Source: Vibrio pomeroyi (lineage in GTDB: Bacteria > Pseudomonadota > Gammaproteobacteria > Enterobacterales > Vibrionaceae). Taken from it: a stretch of DNA of 64,000 nt. Below, piece by piece: positions 1-8,963 of this stretch; the stretch's first letter is position 1, and each line of letters starts with the position of its first letter. Location of the stretch: contig NZ_AP025506.1 in assembly GCF_024347595.1 (NCBI RefSeq), positions 806,001 to 870,000 of the forward strand, given 5' to 3'. The notes below the pieces were generated by a model, which had not been told where the DNA came from, made no database searches, and worked only from the letters and a program-made list of their open reading frames with translations. Position numbers and translations under genes: made by a program.

Positions 1-115
1 CGAGTTCTAACGGTGATAGCTTTCCGTTATCTAAATTTAATTGAGTCTGATACACGCCTTGGCTTTTACTTGGAGTATATGTGTAGCAACCAATCGTTAA
101 AGGTAGGGTTTTCAT
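1..115 (-). CDS. Lactonase-family beta-propeller protein, N-terminal fragment
   Basis: The reverse strand opens with ATG at 115 and reads MKTLPLTIGCYTYTPS, then a GVYQ...LNLDNGKLSPLEL stretch, before leaving the window. The G-x-YT start followed by 'GVY...D...G.L' is typical of the first blade of the 6-phosphogluconolactonase (YbhE-type) seven-bladed propeller family, which hydrolyses 6-phosphogluconolactone or related lactones. Only about 38 residues are visible, so catalytic residues cannot be checked and the exact substrate is unknown. It lies downstream of the tRNA operon terminator and has its own start, so it is probably a separate unit. Confidence 0.6.
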   Translation of the reverse strand, partial: MKTLPLTIGCYTYTPSKSQGVYQTQLNLDNGKLSPLEL

Positions 116-235
116 AGGCAGTCATACTCAATTAGAAAATGGAGCAGACATTGTCTTATAAAAAAGTCATGAAGTGATTAGGTAGGAAAAAATACTTGGT
201 GACCTGGATAGCAGATTTACATATTCCAGATAAAA

Positions 236-262
236 CAAAACCCAGCTAAAAAGCTGGGTTTC
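236..262 (-). terminator. Rho-independent terminator of the tRNA operon
   Basis: A perfect stem (AACCCAGCT / AGCTGGGTT) with a short A-rich loop lies 10 bases past the last tRNA-Leu on the reverse strand. It is followed on that strand by a T-rich run (GTTTTGTTTTA). It marks the 3' end of the 19-gene tRNA transcript. Confidence 0.85.
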
Positions 263-271
263 ATTCAATGA

Positions 272-356
272 TGGTGCGGTCGGAGAGACTTGAACTCTCA
301 CACCTCTCGGCGCCAGAACCTAAATCTGGTGCGTCTACCAATTCCGCCACGACCGC
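272..356 (-). tRNA. tRNA-Leu(UAG), copy 9 (last in operon)
   Basis: 85 nt including encoded CCA. The acceptor stem GCGGTCG/CGACCGC pairs perfectly, the anticodon loop is ATTTAGG with anticodon UAG, and there is a variable arm as expected for Leu. It is identical to the other eight Leu copies and is the operon's final gene, just before the terminator. Confidence 0.97.
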
Positions 357-437
357 AGCAAATCTTTATAGTCATACTGAATATTGGTGATTCAATAAGA
401 CGTTGTGCTCTTTGCTTTTGCAAGGAGTTATAAATAG

Positions 438-512
438 TGGCTGGGCTACCTGGATTCGAACCAGGGAATGCCGGCATCAAAAGCCGGTGCCTTACCGCTT
501 GGCGATAGCCCA
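438..512 (-). tRNA. tRNA-Gln(UUG), copy 6
   Basis: 75 nt including encoded CCA. Acceptor TGGGCTA/TAGCCCA and anticodon TTG between GGCT and ATGCC arms. Sits between two Leu copies, in the 283-bp Leu-Gln repeat unit. Confidence 0.97.
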
Positions 513-554
513 ACAATGAATGGTCATCTATTAAAAGAAACACATTCTAAATAA

Positions 555-639
555 TGGTGCGGTCGGAGAGACTTGAACTCTCACACCTCTCGGCGCCAGA
601 ACCTAAATCTGGTGCGTCTACCAATTCCGCCACGACCGC
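555..639 (-). tRNA. tRNA-Leu(UAG), copy 8
   Basis: 85 nt, same sequence as the other Leu copies, anticodon UAG, encoded CCA. It starts exactly 283 bp from the next Leu copy on either side, so it belongs to the tandem Leu-Gln block. Confidence 0.97.
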
Positions 640-720
640 AGCAAATCTTTATAGTCATATCGAATATTGGTGATTCAATATAACGTTGTGCTCTTTGCTT
701 TTGCAAGGAGTTATAAATAG

Positions 721-795
721 TGGCTGGGCTACCTGGATTCGAACCAGGGAATGCCGGCATCAAAAGCCGGTGCCTTACCGCTTGGCGATAGCCCA
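721..795 (-). tRNA. tRNA-Gln(UUG), copy 5
   Basis: 75 nt with encoded CCA and anticodon UUG. Identical to the other Gln copies; 283 bp from the copies on both sides. Confidence 0.97.
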
Positions 796-837
796 ACAAT
801 GAATGGTCATCTATTAAAAGAAACACATTCTAAATAA

Positions 838-922
838 TGGTGCGGTCGGAGAGACTTGAACTCTCACACCTCTCGGCGCCAGAACCTAAATCTGGTGCGT
901 CTACCAATTCCGCCACGACCGC
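838..922 (-). tRNA. tRNA-Leu(UAG), copy 7
   Basis: 85 nt, anticodon UAG, encoded CCA. Third Leu gene in the run of 283-bp repeat units counted from the left. Confidence 0.97.
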
Positions 923-1003
923 AGCAAATCTTTATAGTCATACTGAATATTGGTGATTCAATAAGACGTTGTGCTCTTTGCTTTTGCAAGGAGTTATAAA
1001 TAG

Positions 1004-1078
1004 TGGCTGGGCTACCTGGATTCGAACCAGGGAATGCCGGCATCAAAAGCCGGTGCCTTACCGCTTGGCGATAGCCCA
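1004..1078 (-). tRNA. tRNA-Gln(UUG), copy 4
   Basis: 75 nt, anticodon UUG, encoded CCA. Spacer sequences on both sides match those around Gln copies 5 and 6 almost base for base. Confidence 0.97.
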
Positions 1079-1120
1079 ACAATGAATGGTCATCTACTAA
1101 AAGAAACACATTCCAAATAA

Positions 1121-1205
1121 TGGTGCGGTCGGAGAGACTTGAACTCTCACACCTCTCGGCGCCAGAACCTAAATCTGGTGCGTCTACCAATTCCGCCACG
1201 ACCGC
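1121..1205 (-). tRNA. tRNA-Leu(UAG), copy 6
   Basis: 85 nt, anticodon UAG, encoded CCA. Here the pattern switches: the upstream neighbour on the transcript is tRNA-Met rather than tRNA-Gln. Confidence 0.97.
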
Positions 1206-1260
1206 AGCAAATCTTTATAGTCATATCGAATATTGGTGATTCAATAAGACGTTGTATAAA

Positions 1261-1337
1261 TGGTGGCTACTGCGGGATTTGAACCTGCGACCCCATCATT
1301 ATGAGTGATGTGCTCTAACCAACTGAGCTAAGTAGCC
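1261..1337 (-). tRNA. tRNA-Met(CAU), elongator type, copy 4
   Basis: 77 nt with encoded CCA. Acceptor GGCTACT/AGTAGCC is fully paired at position 1-72 and the anticodon loop is CTCATAA. The paired first base and absence of three G-C pairs in the anticodon stem point to elongator rather than initiator tRNA. Confidence 0.95.
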
Positions 1338-1388
1338 AATAATAAATCTAATAGATTCACTATTTGTTCTCTAATGAAAGAGAAATAA

Positions 1389-1473
1389 TGGTGCGGTCGG
1401 AGAGACTTGAACTCTCACACCTCTCGGCGCCAGAACCTAAATCTGGTGCGTCTACCAATTCCGCCACGACCGC
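1389..1473 (-). tRNA. tRNA-Leu(UAG), copy 5
   Basis: 85 nt, anticodon UAG, encoded CCA. Lies between Met copy 4 and Gln copy 3; flanking spacers repeat those at 1881-1940. Confidence 0.97.
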
Positions 1474-1554
1474 AGCAAATCTTTATAGTCATACTGAATA
1501 TTGGTGATTCAATAAGACGTTGTGCTCTTTGCTTTTGCAAGGAGTTATAAATAG

Positions 1555-1629
1555 TGGCTGGGCTACCTGGATTCGAACCAGGGAATGCCGGCATCAAAAG
1601 CCGGTGCCTTACCGCTTGGCGATAGCCCA
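1555..1629 (-). tRNA. tRNA-Gln(UUG), copy 3
   Basis: 75 nt, anticodon UUG, encoded CCA. Part of a 551-bp Leu-Met-Leu-Gln superunit. Confidence 0.97.
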
Positions 1630-1671
1630 ACAATGAATGGTCATCTACTAAAAGAAACGCATTCTAAATAA

Positions 1672-1756
1672 TGGTGCGGTCGGAGAGACTTGAACTCTCA
1701 CACCTCTCGGCGCCAGAACCTAAATCTGGTGCGTCTACCAATTCCGCCACGACCGC
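1672..1756 (-). tRNA. tRNA-Leu(UAG), copy 4
   Basis: 85 nt, anticodon UAG, encoded CCA. Begins 551 bp after the equivalent Leu at 1121, which dates this block as a larger duplication containing Met. Confidence 0.97.
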
Positions 1757-1811
1757 AGCAAATCTTTGTAGTCATATCGAATATTGGTGATTCAATAAGA
1801 CGTTGTATAAG

Positions 1812-1888
1812 TGGTGGCTACTGCGGGATTTGAACCTGCGACCCCATCATTATGAGTGATGTGCTCTAACCAACTGAGCTAAGTAGCC
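1812..1888 (-). tRNA. tRNA-Met(CAU), elongator type, copy 3
   Basis: 77 nt, anticodon CAU, encoded CCA. Identical to the copy at 1261 and exactly 551 bp from it. Confidence 0.95.
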
Positions 1889-1939
1889 AATAATAAATCT
1901 AATAGATTCACTATTTGTTCTCTAATGAAAGAGAAATAA

Positions 1940-2024
1940 TGGTGCGGTCGGAGAGACTTGAACTCTCACACCTCTCGGCGCCAGAACCTAAATCTGGTGC
2001 GTCTACCAATTCCGCCACGACCGC
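1940..2024 (-). tRNA. tRNA-Leu(UAG), copy 3
   Basis: 85 nt, anticodon UAG, encoded CCA. The spacer after it (2025-2093) differs from the repeated spacers, so this marks a junction between duplicated and older sequence. Confidence 0.97.
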
Positions 2025-2093
2025 AGCAAAGCTTTTACTCTAGCGAAGAGTATAGTTAAGAAGACTTATGGTTTGTCTAAGTAACGTTGTATG

Positions 2094-2168
2094 TGGCTGG
2101 GCTACCTGGATTCGAACCAGGGAATGCCGGCATCAAAAGCCGGTGCCTTACCGCTTGGCGATAGCCCA
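2094..2168 (-). tRNA. tRNA-Gln(UUG), copy 2
   Basis: 75 nt, anticodon UUG, encoded CCA. Its left spacer is unique while its right spacer matches the repeated form. Confidence 0.97.
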
Positions 2169-2210
2169 ACAATGAATGGTCATCTACTAAAAGAAACACA
2201 TTCCAAATAA

Positions 2211-2295
2211 TGGTGCGGTCGGAGAGACTTGAACTCTCACACCTCTCGGCGCCAGAACCTAAATCTGGTGCGTCTACCAATTCCGCCACGACCGC
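2211..2295 (-). tRNA. tRNA-Leu(UAG), copy 2
   Basis: 85 nt, anticodon UAG, encoded CCA. Followed on the transcript by Gln copy 2 and preceded by Met copy 2. Confidence 0.97.
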
Positions 2296-2366
2296 AGCAA
2301 ATCTTTTAGTCATACTGAATATTGGTGATTCAATACAACATTGTCTTTTCTTTCTCGAAGAAAGAA

Positions 2367-2443
2367 TGGTGGCTACTGCGGGATTTGAACCTGCGACCCC
2401 ATCATTATGAGTGATGTGCTCTAACCAACTGAGCTAAGTAGCC
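2367..2443 (-). tRNA. tRNA-Met(CAU), elongator type, copy 2
   Basis: 77 nt, anticodon CAU, encoded CCA. The spacer upstream on the transcript (2444-2520) is unique in the array. Confidence 0.95.
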
Positions 2444-2520
2444 ATCTGAGAGCGAGACAATATAATATAATCTTGCTTTCAATGCCATTATCTTTTTAAA
2501 GATAATTACACTTTAAATTG

Positions 2521-2595
2521 TGGCTGGGCTACCTGGATTCGAACCAGGGAATGCCGGCATCAAAAGCCGGTGCCTTACCGCTTGGCGATAGCCCA
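2521..2595 (-). tRNA. tRNA-Gln(UUG), copy 1
   Basis: 75 nt, anticodon UUG, encoded CCA. Third gene of the transcript; with its unique flanks it looks like part of the ancestral Met-Leu-Gln unit. Confidence 0.97.
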
Positions 2596-2623
2596 ATAAT
2601 GATGTCTTGAAGACATCTCAATA

Positions 2624-2708
2624 TGGTGCGGTCGGAGAGACTTGAACTCTCACACCTCTCGGCGCCAGAACCTAAATCTGGTGCGTCTACCAATTCCGCC
2701 ACGACCGC
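2624..2708 (-). tRNA. tRNA-Leu(UAG), copy 1
   Basis: 85 nt, anticodon UAG, encoded CCA. Second gene of the transcript, in the Met-Leu-Gln order also known from the E. coli metT-leuW-glnU operon. Confidence 0.97.
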
Positions 2709-2773
2709 GTTATTTCCTAAAAACTCTTTGTTACTAAAGACAAACTTTAATATCAAATAGAGTGCTTAGGAAA

Positions 2774-2850
2774 TGGTGGCTACTGCGGGATTTGAACCTG
2801 CGACCCCATCATTATGAGTGATGTGCTCTAACCAACTGAGCTAAGTAGCC
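2774..2850 (-). tRNA. tRNA-Met(CAU), elongator type, copy 1 (first in operon)
   Basis: 77 nt, anticodon CAU, encoded CCA. First gene of the transcript, about 50 bases after the predicted start of transcription. Confidence 0.95.
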
Positions 2851-2905
2851 ATTTCCATATTGTCGTTCATTTTGAAACGTTGCCGCTTCGCTGTGAACGG
2901 GGCGC

Positions 2906-2934
2906 ATTATGCGGAGTTGAGTGAAACCCGTCAA
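2906..2934 (-). promoter_or_regulatory. Sigma-70 promoter of the tRNA operon with stringent-type discriminator
   Basis: On the reverse strand TTGACG (-35, 2929-2934) is separated by 17 bases from CATAAT (-10, 2906-2911). The -10 is followed by GCGCCCC, a GC-rich discriminator typical of stable-RNA promoters repressed by ppGpp, and the -35 is preceded by a run of A that could act as an UP element. It is the only strong promoter seen ahead of the array, so all 19 tRNAs probably share one transcript. Confidence 0.85.
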
Positions 2935-3082
2935 CTTTTTTTTTGAATAAATCGCGAATAAACATCTGTTCGGTTTCTTTTTAGGCAAAGAGGCGTATTT
3001 GTCGGCAAAAAACAGGTCAAAAAGGCGATATATATAGGAAGTTAACTTTCTGATGCAGGACTATTTCGAAAGGGTAAAAACA

Positions 3083-3110
3083 AAAAGGCCAGTGAATTCA
3101 CTGGCCTTTT
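3083..3110 (-). terminator. Terminator after ychF
   Basis: A 28-base perfect palindrome with AAAAGGCCAGTG and CACTGGCCTTTT arms. It lies 21 bases past the ychF stop and has U runs on both strands, so it could also block readthrough the other way. Confidence 0.85.
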
Positions 3111-3130
3111 ATTTGATATTAAATCAACAA

Positions 3131-4222
3131 TTATACGTTGAAACGGAAGTGAACAACGTCGCCATCTTTTACGATGTATTCTTTGCCTTCAAGACGCCAT
3201 TTACCTGCATCTTTTGCACCGCTCTCACCGTTAAATTCGATGAAGTGATCAAAACCAACAACTTCAGCTCGGATGAAGCCTTTTTCGAAGTCAGTGTGGA
3301 TCTTACCAGCAGCTTGTGGCGCTGTTGCACCTACAGGAATTGTCCATGCGCGAACTTCTTTAACGCCAGCTGTGAAGTAAGTTTGAAGAGTCAGTAGTTC
3401 GTAACCAGAGCGGATCACTCGGTTAAGACCTGGTTCTTCGATACCCATGTCTGCTAGGAACTCTTCGCGATCTTCGTCATCCAGCTCAGAAAGCTCAGAT
3501 TCGATAGCCGCACAAACAGCAACAACAACGTTGTTTTCTTTTTCTGCGTATTCACGAACAGCGTCTAGGTAAGGGTTGTTTTCAAAACCATCTTCAGCAA
3601 CGTTTGCGATGTACATTGTTGGTTTCAGCGTTAGGAAGTTCAGGTAGCCGATTGCTGCCGCTTCTTCTTTGCCTAGTTCAACAGTACGCGCCATACCGCC
3701 TTCAGTAAGAACTGGTAGTAGCTTTTCTAGTACAGTGATTTCGAACTTAGCGTCTTTGTCGCCGCCTTTTGCTTTCTTAGCGTTACGTTGAATTGCACGC
3801 TCACAGCTGTCTAAGTCAGCCAGTGCAAGTTCAAGGTTGATCACTTCGATATCTTCGATTGGAGATACTTTGCCAGAAACGTGAACGATGTTTTCATTTT
3901 CAAAGCAGCGTACAACGTGACCGATAGCGTCAGTTTCACGGATGTTAGCTAGGAATTTGTTACCAAGACCTTCACCTTTAGATGCGCCAGCAACTAGGCC
4001 TGCGATATCTACGAATTCCATTGTTGTTGGAAGGATCTTCTGTGGATTAACAATTTTTGCTAATGCATCTAAGCGTAGATCTGGAACCGGAACGATACCT
4101 GTGTTTGGTTCGATCGTACAAAATGGAAAGTTTGCTGCTTCGATGCCTGCTTTAGTCAGTGCGTTAAACAGAGTTGACTTACCAACGTTTGGTAGACCAA
4201 CGATGCCACATTTAAAACCCAT
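3131..4222 (-). CDS. ychF: Redox-responsive Obg-like ATPase YchF
   Basis: 363 residues, the usual YchF length, when the ATG at 4222 is used; an upstream ATG would add 20 residues overlapping pth and is not needed. The P-loop GLPNVGKS lies at residues 9-16, the Walker B DIAGLV follows, and the family's altered G4 motif (N-x-x-E) is seen in NVAED. The C-terminal TGS domain starts near LQTYFTAG. The family hydrolyses ATP rather than GTP, binds ribosomes and is linked to translation fidelity and oxidative stress. It is 10 bases downstream of pth on the same strand, the conserved gammaproteobacterial pth-ychF pair. Confidence 0.97.
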   Translation of the reverse strand: MGFKCGIVGLPNVGKSTLFNALTKAGIEAANFPFCTIEPNTGIVPVPDLRLDALAKIVNPQKILPTTMEFVDIAGLVAGASKGEGLGNKFLANIRETDAIGHVVRCFENENIVHVSGKVSPIEDIEVINLELALADLDSCERAIQRNAKKAKGGDKDAKFEITVLEKLLPVLTEGGMARTVELGKEEAAAIGYLNFLTLKPTMYIANVAEDGFENNPYLDAVREYAEKENNVVVAVCAAIESELSELDDEDREEFLADMGIEEPGLNRVIRSGYELLTLQTYFTAGVKEVRAWTIPVGATAPQAAGKIHTDFEKGFIRAEVVGFDHFIEFNGESGAKDAGKWRLEGKEYIVKDGDVVHFRFNV

Positions 4223-4232
4223 GATATAAACC

Positions 4233-4823
4233 TTATTCTGCTTTGAACGTATGTAAGCGATTTTGTGCTTTTGGTAGGCCATCTTTTAATAAGATGTCTA
4301 GGCTGCGAACCGATTCGTCAACGACGGCCTCGATACACTCTTGCTCTTTTTGTGGAGCTTTGCCTAATACATAACCTGCAACTTTATCTTTGTGTCCTGG
4401 ATGGCCAATGCCTAATCTAAGACGATAGAATTCTTTATTGTTACCCTGTTTGCTGATGATGTCTTTCAGACCGTTGTGTCCGCCGTGACCACCACCTTTT
4501 TTAAACTTTCCAATACCAGGAGGAAGGTCTAACTCATCATGAGCAACCATGATCTCTTCAGGTTTAATTTGGTAGAACTTTGCCAAAGCTGCAACTGCTT
4601 TGCCTGACAAGTTCATAAAAGTCGTTGGGATCAGCAAACGAAGATCTTCACCATGAACCATGATACGACCCGTAAGGCCAAAGAACTTTGGTTCGTTCTT
4701 CAGTGTCACGTTGTGTACACGTGCTAATTCTTCAACTACCCAAGCACCCGCATTGTGGCGAGTTTTGGCGTATTCTGGACCTGGATTAGCCAGTCCAACG
4801 AGAAGTTTTATTTGTTGGCTCAA
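4233..4823 (-). CDS. pth: Peptidyl-tRNA hydrolase
   Basis: 196 residues, family length. Recycles peptidyl-tRNA that drops off ribosomes by cutting the ester bond between peptide and tRNA. The N-terminal [17 protein letters not shown] holds the catalytic His23, and FMNLSGKAV and HDELDLPPG carry the conserved Asn and Asp of the active site. The [16 protein letters not shown] block is also typical. First gene of a pth-ychF operon; the 200 bases upstream hold the prs terminator and presumably its own promoter. Confidence 0.97.
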   Translation of the reverse strand: MSQQIKLLVGLANPGPEYAKTRHNAGAWVVEELARVHNVTLKNEPKFFGLTGRIMVHGEDLRLLIPTTFMNLSGKAVAALAKFYQIKPEEIMVAHDELDLPPGIGKFKKGGGHGGHNGLKDIISKQGNNKEFYRLRLGIGHPGHKDKVAGYVLGKAPQKEQECIEAVVDESVRSLDILLKDGLPKAQNRLHTFKAE

Positions 4824-4944
4824 GGTATGGATCTCTCTTGGGATTTCAAAAAGCGCCGTATGATATCACAGTTTATGAAAAAGGTGCGAGCTAGCTGATA
4901 GCACCATGATTATTCCAGGATGTGATAAACAACGGTCACTAGAC

Positions 4945-4976
4945 ATAAAAAAAGCACTTCATCAAATGAAGTGCTT
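4945..4976 (-). terminator. Terminator after prs
   Basis: Eleven-base stem AAGCACTTCAT / ATGAAGTGCTT with a 3-base loop, followed on the reverse strand by a run of seven T. It ends the lolB-ispE-prs transcript before pth. Confidence 0.85.
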
Positions 4977-5023
4977 AATTTCTTTCTCTAACGAGTTTCT
5001 AAAACAAAGCTAAATAGCCTTGA

Positions 5024-5968
5024 TTAGTTGAACATCGCTGAGATTGATTCTTCGTTGCTGATACGACGAATCGCTTCAGCAAGCATGCGAGAAAGGCTAA
5101 GTGTTGTTACTTTACCTGTCGCAGCCATCTCAGGAGATAGAGAGATAGAATCCGTTACGATAACTTGGTCTAGAACAGAGTTCTTGATGTTGTTCGCAGC
5201 AGTACCAGAGAAAACAGCGTGAGTTGCGTAAGCGAATACACGTTTAGCACCGCGCTCTTTAAGCGCTTCAGCTGCTTTACATAGTGTGCCACCCGTATCG
5301 ATCATGTCATCAACGATCACACAGTCACGGCCTTCAACATCACCGATTAGGTTCATTACTTCAGAAACGTTAGCACGTGGACGACGCTTATCAACGATAG
5401 CGATGTCAACATCACCTAGCGCTTTAGCAGTAGCACGAGCACGTACAACACCGCCAAGGTCTGGAGAAACCACTACTGGGTTTTCTAAGCCACGGTTCGC
5501 CATGTCTTCTAGAAGAACTGGAGTGCCGAAGATGTTATCAACAGGTACATCGAAGAAGCCTTGGATTTGCTCTGCGTGTAGGTCGATAGTAAGAACGCGG
5601 TCAACGCCAACGTTAGAAAGGAAATCTGCAACAACTTTTGCAGTAATTGGCACACGAGCAGAACGTACACGACGATCTTGACGGGCATAACCGAAGTAAG
5701 GGATTACAGCAGTAATACGGCCAGCAGAAGCACGGCGCATTGCGTCAATCATTACCACCAATTCCATTAGGTTGTCATTGGTTGGTGCACAAGTTGATTG
5801 AATCAGGAATACATCGCTACCACGAACGTTTTCATTGATTTGAACAGCGACTTCGCCATCAGAAAAACGGTCTACAGTAGCATCGCCAAGAGAGATGTAT
5901 AGACGATCAGCAATACGTTGGGCTAGTTCAGGTGTTGCGTTACCAGCAAATAGCTTCATATCAGGCAC
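5024..5968 (-). CDS. prs: Ribose-phosphate pyrophosphokinase
   Basis: 314 residues, one shorter than the E. coli enzyme. Makes PRPP from ribose-5-phosphate and ATP for nucleotide, histidine and tryptophan synthesis. The start [20 protein letters not shown] is near-identical to known Prs. The flexible catalytic region YARQDRR, the [12 protein letters not shown] block and the PRPP loop [10 protein letters not shown] are all intact. It follows ispE by 27 bases, so lolB-ispE-prs reads as one operon, as in other gammaproteobacteria, with a terminator after it. Confidence 0.98.
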   Translation of the reverse strand: MPDMKLFAGNATPELAQRIADRLYISLGDATVDRFSDGEVAVQINENVRGSDVFLIQSTCAPTNDNLMELVVMIDAMRRASAGRITAVIPYFGYARQDRRVRSARVPITAKVVADFLSNVGVDRVLTIDLHAEQIQGFFDVPVDNIFGTPVLLEDMANRGLENPVVVSPDLGGVVRARATAKALGDVDIAIVDKRRPRANVSEVMNLIGDVEGRDCVIVDDMIDTGGTLCKAAEALKERGAKRVFAYATHAVFSGTAANNIKNSVLDQVIVTDSISLSPEMAATGKVTTLSLSRMLAEAIRRISNEESISAMFN

Positions 5969-5995
5969 GGTGGAAACCTCGGGTTGCGTCCAGTT

Positions 5996-6871
5996 TTAAA
6001 TAGATTGTGGGTGGGCTGAGTGGTATTCAGCCAAAGTTTCTTTTAAAGGAGAAATGTTTCGTCCTTTCGCTACAAAAGCGGAAACTGTGTCAGGCAGTTG
6101 TTCCAACACCAATTCGGCTTCTTTTTTGCTGCTAAATTCAGCAAAAACGCATGAACCAGTGCCAGTCAATCTCGACGGCGCGTATTGTAGCAGCCATGAA
6201 AGTTGCTTATCAACCTCTGGGTACAGCATTCGCACAATTTTTTCGCAATCGTTTACGTATTCTTGCTCTAGAAGCGTTGATAGCGCTCGCTTCGGCGTAT
6301 TTCGAGTTAATTCTGAATGTGTGAATATGTCTACAGTTGCTATGCTCACTTGAGGCTTAACAACGAGATACCATTTTTCATCCGGATTAGCGGGTTGAAG
6401 CTGTTCTCCAACGCCTTCCGCAAAGGCTGCATGGCCTCGAACGAACACAGGAACGTCAGCGCCAAGTTTCAATCCGATCTCTGCGAGTTGATCATCAGAC
6501 AGGTTGAGTTGCCACAGATAGTTAAGTGCGACCAATACGGTTGCGGCATTTGAAGAGCCTCCACCAATGCCACCTCCCATCGGAAGTACTTTCTTTAGCT
6601 CAATATCGGCACCGAAAGAAGTCGATGTATATTGTTGAAGGGCGGTCGCGGCTTTCCAAATCAGGTTGTCTTGTGTCGCAACGCCTGGGATTTCCGGTGT
6701 GATGGTAATTAAGTTGGTTTCTTTATTCGCGGTAACCGTTAGTTCATCACCAAAATCGACAAACTGAAACAAGGTTTGGAGCTCGTGATAGCCATTGTCA
6801 CGTCGACCTGTGATGTAAAGAAATAGATTCAGTTTAGCCGGAGAAGGCCAATGCGTTGGCGTTGTTATCAT
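5996..6871 (-). CDS. ispE: 4-diphosphocytidyl-2-C-methyl-D-erythritol kinase
   Basis: 291 residues from the ATG at 6871, whose ATGA overlaps the lolB stop; a GTG at 6886 would add five residues. The enzyme phosphorylates CDP-methylerythritol in the non-mevalonate isoprenoid pathway. [19 protein letters not shown] is the conserved N-terminal motif, and the GHMP-kinase ATP-binding glycine loop is [14 protein letters not shown]. The later [12 protein letters not shown] matches the third GHMP motif. The four-base overlap indicates translational coupling with lolB. Confidence 0.96.
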   Translation of the reverse strand: MITTPTHWPSPAKLNLFLYITGRRDNGYHELQTLFQFVDFGDELTVTANKETNLITITPEIPGVATQDNLIWKAATALQQYTSTSFGADIELKKVLPMGGGIGGGSSNAATVLVALNYLWQLNLSDDQLAEIGLKLGADVPVFVRGHAAFAEGVGEQLQPANPDEKWYLVVKPQVSIATVDIFTHSELTRNTPKRALSTLLEQEYVNDCEKIVRMLYPEVDKQLSWLLQYAPSRLTGTGSCVFAEFSSKKEAELVLEQLPDTVSAFVAKGRNISPLKETLAEYHSAHPQSI

Positions 6872-7515
6872 TTTTTCAGTGTCCACTTCGAAACTACAAT
6901 GTTGATTTTGTTATCGTCTTGCTTGAATGACAATCGAGTAGGGAGGGGGATGCTTTCTACATTAGTGTTGTCTTCATTTGATAGCTGCTTACTCGGCATC
7001 TCAGTATTTCGATAATTAGCGAAGTTCAGTGTCCATAGCTGGCTGCTGACTTGTTTGGTTAGAGACTCAAGCGTGTTGGTTGTATTTAACTGGTAGCTGT
7101 CAGCTTGGTCTGGAATGCCAAGGAACCATTGAGGCAGGTGATCAATAGGGATCTGCAAACCTGTCAGTTGCTCAACCAATACAGAGGCACTTGCGTGAGT
7201 AAATATTTGGTCGTCATAGGTCACCACTTTGGCACCCGACGGATCTATGGTCAGGTTCAATGCGGTTTGACCTAGGAACGTCGTGAGCCTCAATTGGCTT
7301 TGATTTGGTGAGTGCTTCCAAATGAAGTTTAGGCTTTGGCGCTGCTCGGGAGAAATGTAGGCGAGCTTGCCCGAGGCTTGGTAGCTTTCTATCTGTAGAA
7401 GTCGGTTTTGGTGACTTTGCCACTCAACACTGGTCGGTTGTTCAGGTATAGACGAGCAACCCACTATAATTATGGTCATAAAAATAAGAGACGTGATTCT
7501 ACGAAGTTTGCTCAT
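6868..7515 (-). CDS. lolB: Outer-membrane lipoprotein receptor LolB
   Basis: 215 residues. Receives lipoproteins from periplasmic LolA and inserts them into the outer membrane. A signal peptide ends in the lipobox IVGC (lipidated Cys20) followed by SS, which favours outer-membrane location. The middle part has the LolB pattern [18 protein letters not shown]...[14 protein letters not shown]. First gene of lolB-ispE-prs and divergent from hemA across 160 bases, the classic arrangement. Confidence 0.93.
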   Translation of the reverse strand: MSKLRRITSLIFMTIIIVGCSSIPEQPTSVEWQSHQNRLLQIESYQASGKLAYISPEQRQSLNFIWKHSPNQSQLRLTTFLGQTALNLTIDPSGAKVVTYDDQIFTHASASVLVEQLTGLQIPIDHLPQWFLGIPDQADSYQLNTTNTLESLTKQVSSQLWTLNFANYRNTEMPSKQLSNEDNTNVESIPLPTRLSFKQDDNKINIVVSKWTLKK

Positions 7516-7675
7516 ATTTGCTCACAACTTGTTCAAATTTATCTAAAAAACGCTTCAACTATAGCATTGAATTCACGAACTCAGGAAAACAAATCCCGCT
7601 TGCTCTTTAAATAGAGCCATGCATCAAGTAAAATTCGCCCCTTGTTTCCATTCCCTGATCGAGAACTTCTGATAC

Positions 7676-8935
7676 ATGTCTTTGCTTGCCGTAGGTATCA
7701 ATCACAATACAGCGTCGGTTGAATTGCGAGAAAAAGTCGCTTTTGGTCCAGATAAATTATCTGAGGCACTCAAGCAACTTAACGCAAATGCACACGTGAA
7801 TGGAAGTGTCATACTTTCTACCTGTAATCGAACTGAAGTGTATTGCGACGTTAAAGGCGTGGCTAAAAACAAACTCATCGATTGGTTGTCGGTTTTCCAT
7901 CAAGTTAGCCCTGAAGAGCTAAAGCCAAGCCTTTATATCCATGAAGAGCAAGCCGCGATTAAACACTTAATGCGCGTTGCTTGTGGTTTGGACTCTTTAG
8001 TCTTGGGTGAACCGCAGATCTTAGGTCAGGTAAAGCAAGCGTATACGGACTCGCGAGAGAACAAATCCGTTGATGCTTCAATGGAAAAACTATTCCAGAA
8101 ATCATTTTCTGTTGCGAAGCGTGTTCGAACTGAAACGGAAATCGGTGGAAGCGCGGTTTCTGTTGCTTACGCAGCCTGTACCTTAGCCAAGCATATTTTT
8201 GAATCCATCGCAGATTCAACCGTATTATTGGTGGGTGCAGGTGAAACCATTGAACTGGTGGCTAAGCACCTTTCGGCGAATGGCTGTACAAAAATGATCG
8301 TGGCGAACCGAACTCGAGAGCGTGCTTTAGGGCTAGCAGAAGAGTTTGGCGCTGAAGTGATCAGCTTGAATGAGATCCCTGATCATCTTCATCGAGCGGA
8401 TATCGTAATCAGCTCAACCGCAAGTCCGTTACCTATTATTGGCAAGGGTATGGTTGAGACTGCTCTAAAAACAAGAAAGCATCAGCCGATGTTATTGGTT
8501 GATATTGCCGTTCCACGTGATGTTGAATCGCAGGTTGGCGACCTGAATGATGCCTACCTTTATTCGGTTGATGATCTGCAGTCGATCGTTGATGGCAATA
8601 TCGAACAACGCAAAGTAGAAGCGATTCAAGCTGAAGCGATCGTCAGTGAAGAAAGTGCCGCGTTCATGAGTTGGATGCGCTCACTGCAAGCGGTAGACAG
8701 TATTCGAGATTACCGTAAATCGGCTAACGAAATCCGCGAAGAATTATTAAGTAAAAGTTTACAATCACTTGCCGCTGGCGGTGACCCTGAAAAAGTTTTA
8801 CTCGAGCTCAGCAATAAGCTCACAAACAAATTGATCCATGCTCCAACGCGCGCACTTCAAAGTGCAGCTGAGCAAGGAGAACCTGCAAAATTAATGGTCA
8901 TTAGACAGAGTTTGGGCTTAGAAAACCCTCAATAA
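7676..8935 (+). CDS. hemA: Glutamyl-tRNA reductase
   Basis: 419 residues. Reduces glutamyl-tRNA to glutamate-1-semialdehyde, the first committed step of tetrapyrrole synthesis. The catalytic Cys50 is in STCNRTEVY; the substrate-binding [17 protein letters not shown] and the NADPH-binding [17 protein letters not shown] blocks follow in order. The C-terminal dimerisation domain ends with a helix-rich region. It begins the hemA-prfA-prmC-sirB2-sirB1-kdsA gene row, 28 bases before prfA. Confidence 0.98.
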   Translation: MSLLAVGINHNTASVELREKVAFGPDKLSEALKQLNANAHVNGSVILSTCNRTEVYCDVKGVAKNKLIDWLSVFHQVSPEELKPSLYIHEEQAAIKHLMRVACGLDSLVLGEPQILGQVKQAYTDSRENKSVDASMEKLFQKSFSVAKRVRTETEIGGSAVSVAYAACTLAKHIFESIADSTVLLVGAGETIELVAKHLSANGCTKMIVANRTRERALGLAEEFGAEVISLNEIPDHLHRADIVISSTASPLPIIGKGMVETALKTRKHQPMLLVDIAVPRDVESQVGDLNDAYLYSVDDLQSIVDGNIEQRKVEAIQAEAIVSEESAAFMSWMRSLQAVDSIRDYRKSANEIREELLSKSLQSLAAGGDPEKVLLELSNKLTNKLIHAPTRALQSAAEQGEPAKLMVIRQSLGLENPQ

Positions 8936-8963
8936 TATTAGACCTCCAACAAGATAAGACATT

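Noticed and set aside
272..2850. Several open reading frames and CRISPR-like periodicity in the tRNA array
   Set aside because: All frames cover complete tRNA genes on both strands, and the repeats are 85-, 75- and 77-base tRNAs with encoded CCA rather than short palindromic repeats with unique spacers.
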